From assembly GCA_963693085.1 (NCBI GenBank), contig OY856411.1:119598267-119662266 (forward strand): a stretch of 64,000 nucleotides of DNA. Reading direction: 5' to 3'. Both the position numbers and the translations under genes were made by a program. This stretch comes from Alisma plantago-aquatica (Eukaryota; Streptophyta; Magnoliopsida; Alismatales; Alismataceae). The notes beneath the pieces are model-generated. The model saw nothing but the letters and a program-made list of their open reading frames with translations, was not told the DNA's origin and did not search any database. Positions 55,692-64,000 of the stretch are shown here, one piece after another (position 1 is the first letter of the stretch; every line of letters begins with the position of its first letter).

Positions 55692-57190
55692 CACCGCCTA
55701 TGAGGGAATCCTTTTCGTTTGAAAAGATAGCCTGAAAGAACTTAAGCTTTGAACTTACCGACGTACATCTGTGTACAATGCCATCTCGTTGATTCTTGGG
55801 GAACAAACCTTTGTACATGTCTAAAGTCACGTTGATTGGCCCCTGCGGAAGTATTTAACTAAAACACTATGACTTAAACGAATGTACTATTGTACCCGGA
55901 CCATTATGTGAATCCCAGCTCCTCAATCATCAAGACCACACAGCTCTAATATTACCTGCGGCTTAGACACATACCTACATTCTTGGTCATTGAAATGACT
56001 GCTTTCATTGCATTCTTAGAAACTTGTCAATCGGGCGACGTATACGATTATCCTCCATATATAAAACTCCTTATCTTTCTGATTTTCGTCCTTAGCATCA
56101 TCTCCAGCGGAAAACGTACAGCTTAAGAACTGAAGACGCTCCGGCTTATAGCGTGAAGTGAGCCAATCACGCAGATGTATGTAGCCATGATTGACTTGAT
56201 AACATGGAAATGTTCGTGTGGGCTCGAGGCAGTCCTGCAGGTAACTGCGTGTCGAATACATGGTGGCTATTGGAGTGGGGAACAAACCTGCTAGATTCAC
56301 CCACACATCGATCTAACTTCTAGCTGTATGATACTGGATTGTTGCGGGGACTACTTGGCTTTAGTAGTTTTTGTTGTTGTTGTAGCTGGCCGGTTTCTAC
56401 CATTCAATCTGACTTCGTCTCCTTCCTCCAGATCCCCTGCTTTTCCGAGTTCACTGCACCTTTCCCTTTCAAGGGGGACGCCGGATGCCATGATTGTACT
56501 TACGGTAAGAGGTCGCCGTGGTGCCACATGAGTGTAACTGGTCAGCACGCCGATAGAACCCAGTTAATGCGAAACATCGACAGGGTGTAATTCCCTGAAA
56601 TGGAATAAAGAGTGGGCGCAGTTTGGCGGGGGAATGCGTGTATATGTCCATTTCCAGTAAGTTTCGTGAATATATGGCGTACCCGTCAGTGATGGACAAC
56701 GACAATAATGAGGAAGATTACACCCCAGGGATAACTAAAAGTAAAACTGGTTGCACTTTCGATGAATTTTGTATCTTGTTATAAATTTTGAGGACCCACA
56801 AATCCCTGTCTTTACATCACCAAAACTGACAATGAAGATCTCCTAGCCCTGTTCCATAGTCAGCCAAAATGTAGATTCAACAACATAGCATGTGGTGGTG
56901 TTTTACCCTTTCCTCGCATTCACATGAACCTTTATCTTGGGAAAAAAATAAGGAAATCCCCATCTATTTTGATGAGAGAAAAATCCAAGTAGCACCATTT
57001 TCACAAAAGTAATATCCAAATGATAACTATTTGAAAATTCTTTTAAAAAAAACTCCTTGCATTCACTTTACCGGATTTACTGGCCACTCTACCCAAATGC
57101 ATCTTCTAGTCTACTCTCACCCAGAATTCAACCCCACCACCCACTTTACAAACAACAGCCTCGTAAGCATTTCCTTCCATTTCCATTCCC
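55692..57190. other. Unassigned sequence between copia and the MULE region
   Basis: Higher GC than the surrounding repeats. Besides the minus-strand exon-like pieces, a plus-strand open run near 56640-56780 (YMSISSKFREYMAYPSVMDN...) is codon-like but matches nothing I know. No terminal repeats found. Confidence 0.4.
55742..56306 (-). pseudogene. Possible exon remnants of an unidentified low-copy gene
   Basis: The minus-strand open frame 56306-56016 (96 residues, MWVNLAGLFPTPIATMYSTR at its start) has balanced, non-repetitive composition. Further down the same strand, a stretch reading NAMKAVISMTKNV meets a donor-like AG/GTATGT near 55975. An 85-nt open piece reading GPINVTLDMYKGLFPKNQRD is bordered by CCGCAG (acceptor) and GTAAGT (donor) at about 55850 and 55765, in a phase compatible with the preceding piece. 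I recognise no family. It could equally be chance or part of an unknown transposon. Confidence 0.25.
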
Positions 57191-57194
57191 ACAT

Positions 57195-57428
57195 GTCAAA
57201 GAAACCTGTTATGACGCATCATTTGTCACTGTTCACTTCGTTTTTTTAAAAGAGTAGGGGAAGTTTATTCATCCCATTCTCAATTGGACTACAACAAAGA
57301 AAATTAGACAAGATTGCGGTTTCCGGACTTCACAAAATAAAATTCCAATAATTAACCCAACCAAGCGTTATGGTGTCCGAACTCTACAAAAACAGACCCA
57401 CCAATAGCTCTGTTTAATCTATCTATAA
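57195..57428 (+). repeat. ~240-bp repeat, copy 1 (MULE target)
   Basis: It contains TCAAAGAAACC, then TCACTGTTCAC, TTCATCCCATTCTCAA and AACTCTACAAAAACAGACCC. It matches 59060-59297. Confidence 0.75.
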
Positions 57429-57560
57429 GAGTTTTTTTTCTAAAACTCCTTTCAGTTTTTGAGAAATTCTAAAATACCCCCCTCAATTATCACAAATGCT
57501 GAACAACCCCCTCTTCTGTCAGATGTCATCCATTTTGACGGAAAAGTTGTTATTTTTTTT
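57429..57560 (+). repeat. Left TIR of the MULE-like element
   Basis: Inverted match to 58925-59046; small indels and about 75-80% similarity by eye. Confidence 0.7.
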
Positions 57561-58924
57561 TCTTTTACATTTATTTTTTATATTCTACTTTCTCTATTTA
57601 TTTTGTCATTTGTGTGCCTTTTATTAACTAGTTACTATACACAGTCTTTCAATACGTCAATCCAAGCCTGAACAATCAGAAAATAATAATACTAAATAGG
57701 GACGAATATGTCGAGTTTTGCAGTATTTGATCCAAATTGAAGTGCTCAACTCAAAATTGACTCAAGTCGTACAAGATTGCATACTTGAATCAGAGCCGAC
57801 CCGACTCCAACAAATTATAAACAAATTTTTTAATATTAGACAATTTATTACAAATTTGGAATGCAACCGGATTAGACACAGCCCAACCTGAACCAAACTA
57901 GATCTGTCCCAATCCTATGCGACGCGGCGTGATAACGAAACACAAAATGACACAAGCTAGTTCTAACCCGACCCAACTCAACAATCCAACCTGACAACAT
58001 AAATTTTTTAGTTGAATGTCAATTTCAGGTCAGGTCAAATTTAATACAGGTCTAGTCAAATTTAGTTGGAAAAAGTCAAGTCGAGTCAAACCTAGTTTTA
58101 GTCATTCTATGTTTCATGGGAACTGGTCGCACCATACCGCACCACATCGGGTTGAGATATTTGTGGTTTAGTTCATGATGTGTTATGTCAGGTTAAGTTG
58201 TACTTTGAGTTTGTCATTAATTTTATTTGTTTATTTGTACTTTTTCAAAAAAAAAATCTTAGAATTTTATGGTCACTGGACCCGACTCGTGTCTATGGGA
58301 GTTTGTTATAACCTACATTTTATATGTTTTGTAGGACTTGAGTTAAATTTGTGTTGAGCATGTCCAATTCTAGCCAAGTGCCAAAAATTTGACCTTTTTT
58401 ATCCTTATTTAGAACTATTATGTAAGAATTTTCTTATATATAGCCATATATGAATGCAAATTGGAGCTATTTTGTCTTTATGTATGCATAAAGACAGGAT
58501 AAAAGATTTAAGTAACAAATAAATATTCGACCTTTTTTTTTAGTTAGAAGAGGCATTAGTCTCCCCCCTCCCTCAAACAAGTACTAGAGCCCGAATGATT
58601 TAAGAGATTGTAAATAGAATGCACAACAGGAGGTTTCAAACTCGGGTCTCTGGGGATGACAGACCAAGTCGGACCATCTGCGTTACACTAGCCCGTAAAT
58701 CTTCCCACTTTATCTTTATACATGCCTAAACATAAAAAGGATCTAATTCTAGATTTGGTTTTCAATTGACGTAGCATTTTCAGTTATTTAATAATCGTGT
58801 GTGAAAGATGACAATGACGATCCTAAGTGTAATTACTAGTTATTAATAAGCACCCTAAAGAAGAATATAGAAAAAGAAACAGGGACAGCAAAATAGAAGA
58901 GTAAACGTTAGAAAAAAAAACAAT

Positions 58925-59046
58925 TAAACAACTTCACCGTTGAAGTGGACTGAAAGCAATAGTAGAAGGGGGTTTCTAGCATTTGTGATATGTGAGAGGG
59001 TATTCCGGGATTTCTTGAAAACTGAGGGAGTTTTCAGAAAAAACTC
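58925..59046 (-). repeat. Right TIR of the MULE-like element
   Basis: Reads inward GAGTTTTTTCTGAAAACTCC, CTCAGTTTTCAAGAAATC, then GGAATACCCTCTCACATATC. Confidence 0.7.
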
Positions 59047-59059
59047 TAACTATAAAGTA

Positions 59060-59348
59060 TTTCAAAGAAACCTAGTATAACGTATCATGTATCACTATTC
59101 ACCTTATTTTAAAAAAAAATGAGAATTCTACTCATCCCACTCCCCAATGGACTAAAAAAAGAACATGTGACAGAATTGTGGTTTTCAGGCTTCAAAAAAT
59201 GAAATTCCAATAATCAACCCAACTAAGGGTTGTGGTGTCGGAACTCTATAAAAACAGACCCATCAATAGCCATGTCTAACCTATCTAACTATAAAGTAAG
59301 TCAAAGAAACTTGGTATAACGTATCACGTATCACTATTCACCTCATTT
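59060..59348 (+). repeat. ~240-bp repeat, copies 2 and 3 (partial)
   Basis: Copy 2 runs 59060-59297 and copy 3 starts at 59300 (TCAAAGAAACTTGGTATAAC) and breaks off at 59348. The period is about 239 bp. Confidence 0.8.
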
Positions 59349-59487
59349 TAAAAAAAGCAGCTTGCGAGGAAGGAGATCTTCCCTCGAAGATGTGGGAGTT
59401 CCTTGCTTTCCAGATTAACCATCACGTAATTGGGAACAGAAAATTCCAACCGGGCACTCTCTGCAGTAATTTCAAATTGTATCCTAT

Positions 59488-60115
59488 CTAGGCAGAGGTT
59501 GATTCAGCGACAAAGAAATCCTCTGCTTCCCGGGGGATCAGTAGCAACCATGTTTGTTTTGCTTTGGGGCAGCAACGGATTGCATGTAAAGAGGTTTCTT
59601 CTGTCATCTTGCAGCTCGAGCAAATATCATCTGGAGACATCTTCCTCCTGAACCTTAGGTTGTTCGTCAAGAGTCTGTCCCAGTGTAGAAGCCAGAGATG
59701 TGTCTTTATGCACTGCGGGCATGGAAGCCCCCAAATTTCATTATAGTACACATTGTTGTGACTGTTGGAGGTGTCACTCAGAAGTTTATATGCATAACTC
59801 AGACTAAAGGTCCCGTCAATGGAGTTGAGCCAAACAAAACTGTCATTGCCATAAGATCCTTGTGGAATAGGCATTCGAAGAATCACATTGGTCGCAGGGT
59901 CATCGAACCAGTGGTGGATGAAACTGGTATCCCATCTCCCTTCATTGACTGGGCAGGCAACTCGTAGGTCTTTTAAGTCCTCCGAGATTAGGCATTGTGG
60001 TCTAAGAATAGGTTGATTCCCTTTGCCCACCCAGGGATCAGACCAGACTACTGTGTCCAGCCCAAAGATGATAGCCTTCCTAGAGTTATTTAGTAGAAGA
60101 GGGATAAAGCCCTTG
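59488..60115 (-). pseudogene. LINE 3 zf-RVT region
   Basis: The minus-strand frame 60030-59488 is open for 180 residues: GRWDTSFIHHWFDD, FVWLNSIDGTFSLSYAYKLL, EIWGLPCPQCIKTHLWLLHW, then DDICSSCKMTEETSLHAIRC and CPKAKQTW, the zf-RVT zinc cluster. Just upstream lies IIFGLDTVVWSDPWVGKGNQ, the block that normally sits between thumb and zf-RVT. No RNase H follows; the element ends or is cut near 59350 at a repeat unit. Confidence 0.82.
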
Positions 60116-60297
60116 GTGATGTTATCGACAAATCTTCAACTAGGGATGAATCTTGATTGGGTTTTTGAAATATAATTTTTGAGGAAAGGCTTGATGTGAT
60201 GAGCAATGACTTTTGAAAGTAGTTTGGTTCACACATTATTCAGAGAAATAGGTTATAGCTGCTCGCAAAAATTGGGTGTGATGACCTTCGATAAGAG
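60115..60297 (-). pseudogene. LINE 3 reverse transcriptase fragment
   Basis: The minus strand reads LLSKVITPNFCEQL, a stop, PISLNNV, then KLLSKVIAHHIKPFLKNYIS and KTQSRFIPS with FVDNI. This corresponds to the PISL...IANRLKP...NQSAFIPGR region of L1 RT. It stops at FVDNI and skips to the pre-zf-RVT block. Confidence 0.75.
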
Positions 60298-61080
60298 TGA
60301 GAGATCTAGAGGGTGGTGGATAGAGCTTTTTCGACAATTTAAAAACATTTAAAACAATTGAAGCACTCAACCAAAGAAGGAGGAGGAAACAAGGAAGACA
60401 CCTCAGTTTAGAGTGGTTCCAACCTTTGAGACAAAGGTTGTCAGTCCACTATCCAATTGTTTCCAATTGGAATTTTGAAAGAGATTTATTTTATTACCTC
60501 ACAAGGATGTTACATAAAATACAATCACCTTCCACTCGAAGTAGCCTTCACCTTGAAGTAGCCTCAACCCCCTTGAAGCATCCTTCTTGAAGTAACCACG
60601 AGCAATCCTTGGAGTAGCCTTCACCACCTTGAAGTAGCTCTACCACCTTGAGATGGCCTTCCCTTGAAGTAGCTACAACCTCCTTTGAAGCATCCTTCTT
60701 GAAGTAATCTCAAGTGCACCTTGGAGCAGCCTTGACTTTGTTGAAGTAGCACCAAGAAGCCTCCTTTCAACAAACTCCAATTCTAGGAGTAGTCAAGGAG
60801 AACAAAGTACAATATAAAAGAAATAGATTGGAAGAAACAAAATACTTATCTAATGAAGTACAGTGCTTTGATCCTATATCAAGCATTTAGATCTCCTATC
60901 CACTTAAGATGGACGTGGTTATGTGTGGTGGCTAGGAGATTGTAACTATAGGACACAACTCTAGAGCACAAGGAAGAAGATGGCAAGTGAATTCTAGCTT
61001 TGTTGCTCTCAATAGTGAATCCTCAAGCATAGCTTGGATATTGTGTACAAGTGATGATTTGGGTGTCCTAAGGCCTCTCC

Positions 61081-61088
61081 TATTTATA
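61081..61088 (-). promoter_or_regulatory. TATA box of the SIRE-like LTR
   Basis: The minus strand reads CCTATAAATAGGAG, about 130 bp downstream of the palindrome cluster in LTR orientation. Confidence 0.55.
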
Positions 61089-61219
61089 GGAATGGTTTAC
61101 AAGTGATTAGAGACGTTGTAGGGCGTGTCTAGAGTGTTCTTATTGTTAAACTAGTCGTTAGGTATACATTGGTTGGCAAGTGATTGCTAATTTGTTCGTG
61201 CTTGAAAAGAACAATCCAG

Positions 61220-61515
61220 AACCCTACTCGGTCGACAATTTGGTCGACCGAACTGTGTCTCAGTCGAGATTTTATTCAATCGAGCCTGGGTTTAAGGAAA
61301 AAGTGTTGCAACATCTATTTCCAACTCCCAACTACCAACCACTCAGTCTAACAGTCACAAGCTTTAGACCAAAGCTTATTCAGTCGAGATTATTTTTGAT
61401 CGAAGACTACTTTAGAGAACAATTGTATAAGTTGTTGAACAGTGCTCTCAAGTTTGACCGAGGTGGTTCACGGTCGACAATAACTTTGATCGAGTGTGTC
61501 TCGGTTGACAAGTTA
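61220..61515 (-). repeat. GTCGAC/CGATCG-type palindromic motifs in U3 of the SIRE-like LTR
   Basis: TCGGTCGAC, TGGTCGACCG, CAGTCGAGA (twice), TTTGACCGAGG, CGGTCGACA and TCGGTTGAC are spread over about 290 bp, irregularly spaced. Confidence 0.6.
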
Positions 61516-61896
61516 TTTGAGCGAGGCTATCCCTATTTTAGACTTTTGAATCACCAACAAAGTTTCTGTTTCAATGTGTGTTGGTGACTCTAACTTTGTG
61601 TGGAAATCTATCTAAGGGTTATAAGTGGGTAAGGAATATCTAACGCTTATTTCACATGATGTCTAAGTACTTGCATAATATTTTTGTACACATGTTTACA
61701 TTTGAGTACAATCATGAACTTTTATACAATTAAGCACATTTGATCTTCAATTCTCATTGATCTTCATCTTCCCACGTAGTAGGATTTCCTTATTTCTTTG
61801 AACCCTAAAATGCTCAAATAACATGTTAGATCCATAAGTGTGAAATGTTTGTCATCATCAAAACAAAGGATTTACTAATGTCCAATTTATCTAACA

Positions 61897-62430
61897 ATGA
61901 GGATCACCGTTGAGCCTACTGCCCTGGGCTCCAGTAGAAGTCCTTTGAATGGCTTCATGATGCAGTTCATGAGTTGAGCTTTGATCGTGTCCCAGTGCCT
62001 TTGGAAGAAAGATGCATCCATGTTTTTGGGTCTGGGTTCAAGGGATCCATGGATTTGAGGGCCTCCCAGACCTCCGTTAGTGAAGGAGTTTTGGATAACT
62101 TGCCCATGTCATTTTGGTTGAGCAGTGGGAAGACACCGGGAAAGAAAGTGCCTGTCGCTTGTCTGTTAGCATAGTTAACATCCTTGTTTTGGAAAACAAA
62201 TAGAGGATTATTTGTTTTAAAAGGTGTTCGTCCTCCACCCATTCTCCATTCTCATTTCTCCTCTTGACAACATTGTTCTTCCATCTCATGTTTTCATGAG
62301 AAAGTGAAAAACTTGGTTTTGTTATCTCCAAGGAGAACCCAATCACTATGGGACTTCTTTTGCCACACCATTTCCTCACATATGAGGATCATATCCAGCT
62401 CCGATTGGAGGGAAATGGTTTCTGAAGCCA
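61897..62430 (-). pseudogene. LINE 3 RT N-terminal part
   Basis: Open minus-strand pieces 62379-62077 and 62242-61967 carry NMRWKNNVVKRRNENGEWVE, then KTPSLTEVWEALKSMDPL and HWDTIKAQLMNCIMKPFKGL. This is the linker and first RT motif of an L1 ORF2. PLNPDPKTWMH stands where relatives have KSPGPDG, with a frame change nearby. Confidence 0.75.
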
Positions 62431-62439
62431 GGTCATGAT

Positions 62440-63180
62440 CAAATGATAGTGCGATTTACAGTTGGTTCCATTTAATCTTGTTGTTGAGGCGGTCCTTGTC
62501 ACGCCTATCATTCTTCTGGGTTGAGTGTTCCCAGCTAGAGGATTCCTTTAGGAAAGTGGAATCTGACTGCTACAATGGGGCTTCCCGGTCCCATTTAGAG
62601 AGAAAAAGTTCCTTGAATCCTTTCCTCATCTCCCAGTCAACAAATGTGTGCAGGTGTCTGGGAAAGTGTCTGCACGAAGTGGAGTCGGCTATGAGAATGG
62701 GTTCATGATCCAAATGGTTGCATTCTTGGGTAAAAATCAATCCATCCTTGATTGCCCAATGCTCTATCCAACTATTCATGCAACATTCCTCTACGGAAGT
62801 TGGTATGTGCACCATGTGCACCAGATCATGAAGGTTACAACCATCGGCTACCTCGATGAAGTCTCAGCTATTGACACTATCAAAGGTTTGTTGTCGAACT
62901 TCTTAGAAGGGTTCATGATGACATTGAAGTCTCCAACAACCACCCAAGGAGAGATGATGGAGGCTGTAAGTGATTGTAGTTGGTCCTAGAGGAACTTCCT
63001 AGTGCCTCTAGTCATCCCAACATAAATGAAAGTATAGAAAAAGCCATTGTCCACCCTACAGTGCATGAATTGCTTGTGTGAATAAAGGATTTCAAGGGAT
63101 ATGTGCCACTTATAGAAAACCAATATCCCTCGGAAAAGCCCACAGCCTCCACTCTATTGGATTGAGGGAAACCAAGTTGC
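62440..63180 (-). pseudogene. LINE 3 endonuclease, C-terminal half
   Basis: The minus strand carries EAVGFSGGYW (about 63150-63120), WVVVGDFNVIMNPSKKFDNK (about 62950-62890) with the intact GDFN, then RGMLHE and LDRALGNQGWIDFYPRM (about 62790-62725). Frame changes and stops are frequent. The N-terminal part with the catalytic Glu and all of ORF1 are missing; homology ends near 63180 next to a SINE-like sequence. Confidence 0.7.
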
Positions 63181-63181
63181 T

Positions 63182-63398
63182 AGATTACATGGTCGCAACT
63201 CGGGGCCCCCCACGAAGCATCCCGGGTTCGACCCCCGCTGGAAGTGATGCTCAAAATTTCATGCAGCATCATCTGACCTCTGATGTGAATTATTGAGATA
63301 CTAGCGTGCAGGTTCACAAGTCTCCCAGGTTTACCATCTTTGCTATCTGAACCTCCACCTTGGGGCTGGTTTTCCACCGGCAATCCCAAAAAAAGACC
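63182..63398 (+). mobile_element. tRNA-derived SINE candidate
   Basis: A-box-like TGGTCGCAACTCGG (63190-63203) and a strong B box GGTTCGACCCC (63225-63235) about 35 bases apart, as in tRNA genes. A unique body and an A-rich end (CCCAAAAAAAGACC) follow. The 5' part does not fold into a convincing intact tRNA. No target duplication was identified. It abuts the truncated 5' end of LINE 3. Confidence 0.45.
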
Positions 63399-64000
63399 AA
63401 AATTTCCATATTTGATTTAAGTATCGTCAAGTATCATCAAAACATGTCACATTCATGCATACTTACAGTCACATGGAACCACCACAGCTGAAGGGGATTA
63501 GGAGCTGTCCTTGAATAATGGACATGTACTTTTTACTGATTTCAAGGTTGGTTAAGCATTTGTGTCATTAGGAATCACTATTAGCATTAATAGGGTAACA
63601 TACATCACTAAATTTCCAAACTGGTCATAGCCATGCATTAGAATCATCTAAGAGACAAAGGGGGTGATTAGGAGTTTCTATAGTGCCCATAGTTCATAAA
63701 AGTTATTGATTTATGTTGTAGAAAGTAGATTGAGCATCAAAGATCAAAACTTTATCATAATCATGCATTAATTAACTTAATATGATCAAAGTTAGTTACT
63801 TTTAGGGAAATTGGGGAATAGCCAAGGAAACTAGGATTAGGGACCGATATCACTTGTGTATATCATTGAGTTGATCAATTTTGTCTATAATTTTGATATA
63901 TTTGTCTAACAGGTTAGCAAGATACAATTTTTTAACCTTTTATCAAAAACTATAGGGATCAAGGTGTTATCAAGCACATTATTTTGTGATGAATGGGGGT
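63399..64000. other. AT-rich sequence, nothing recognised
   Basis: No open frame, repeat or RNA gene that I can support. Confidence 0.5.

Larger units (their letters stand above)
57429..59046. mobile_element. Non-autonomous MULE-like TIR element (1618 bp)
   Basis: Inverted ends start GAGTTTTTTTTCTAAAACTC (left) and, read inward from the right, GAGTTTTTTCTGAAAACTCC. They stay alignable for about 110-130 bp, including ATCACAAATGCT in both. The 9-bp flanks TATCTATAA (57420-57428) and TAACTATAA (59047-59055) differ at one base. Long TIRs plus a 9-bp duplication are the hallmark of Mutator-like elements. No transposase frame is inside. Confidence 0.75.
60298..61896 (-). mobile_element. SIRE-like solo LTR in LINE 3
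   Basis: The minus strand starts TGTTAGATAAATTGGAC, has TTTGATGATGACAAACA near the start and CCACCACCCTCTAGATCTCT near the end, both typical of SIRE/Maximus copia LTRs. Flanks (plus strand) AAGAG (60293-60297) and ATGAG (61897-61901) differ at one base. The LINE frame reads TVILI on one side and SKVITP on the other, so the insertion is well placed. No internal coding sequence. Confidence 0.75.
59350..63180 (-). mobile_element. L1-type LINE 3, RT core deleted, split by a SIRE-like solo LTR
   Basis: Leftward on the minus strand: endonuclease (63180-62440), RT N-terminus (62430-61897), solo LTR, RT fragment (60297-60110), then the region before zf-RVT (from about 60115) and zf-RVT (60030-59488). 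The segment FVDNI at about 60130 is followed directly by sequence that belongs just upstream of zf-RVT, so the catalytic FADD box and the thumb are missing. ORF1 is absent. Confidence 0.75.

Noticed and set aside
58600..58700. tRNA gene-like stretch with GTTTCAAACTCGGG
   Set aside because: Only a B-box-like motif is present; no cloverleaf could be drawn and there is no A box at the right distance.
1..64000. CRISPR array, rRNA operon or telomeric repeat
   Set aside because: The tandem arrays have no unique spacers between identical repeats, no conserved rRNA segments are seen, and no TTTAGGG array is present.

Overview
This is a repeat-dense, roughly 40% GC stretch of a flowering-plant nuclear genome. 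The evidence is the element families present: plant Ty3 elements with tRNA-Asp-like and tRNA-iMet primer sites, a plant Ty1/copia element, plant L1 LINEs carrying a DUF4283-like ORF1 and a zf-RVT C-terminus (one with a terminal RNase H), and a Mutator-like TIR element with a 9-bp target duplication. I cannot name the species. I found no convincing intact host gene, no rRNA or tRNA gene and no CRISPR. The only possible low-copy exon remnants lie at 55742-56306 on the minus strand. Almost every coding stretch belongs to a decayed mobile element.

Layout. (1) 1-11280: Athila-like Ty3 element E1, plus strand, with its 5' LTR cut by the window edge. (2) 11281-14820: AT-rich, with a weak solo-LTR candidate. 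(3) 15116-18880: fragment E3, a minus-strand gag-only Ty3 remnant, split by a solo LTR with a perfect GTTGT duplication. (4) 18885-37140: a purine-rich arm, a minisatellite and a pyrimidine-rich arm, split by a pol-deleted minus-strand Athila-like element E2 (19264-36057). E2 itself holds a solo LTR (22526-24296) and a 6.8-kb plus-strand L1 LINE (24866-31703). (5) 37292-55691: an old copia element whose reverse transcriptase is cut twice, by a second L1 LINE with RNase H (40843-46575) and by a young chromovirus (46970-53596). (6) 55692-57190: unassigned low-copy-looking sequence. (7) 57190-59350: a roughly 240-bp repeat into which a 1.6-kb MULE-like TIR element inserted. (8) 59350-63180: a minus-strand L1 LINE that has lost its RT core and is interrupted by a SIRE-like solo LTR. 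(9) 63180-63400: a tRNA-derived SINE candidate, then AT-rich sequence.

The order of events can be read from the nesting. The copia element predates LINE 2 and the chromovirus. E2 predates LINE 1 and a solo LTR. The chromovirus is the youngest large element: its two 898-bp LTRs differ at about 16 sites by hand count, and its single reading frame has nine stop codons but no frameshift. Nothing here looks like a new cellular system. The most unusual signals are non-coding: a G-rich, PPT-like block inside the post-integrase spacer shared by E1 and E2; palindrome-cored minisatellites upstream of the TATA box in three unrelated LTR families; and the inverted-arm minisatellite split by E2.
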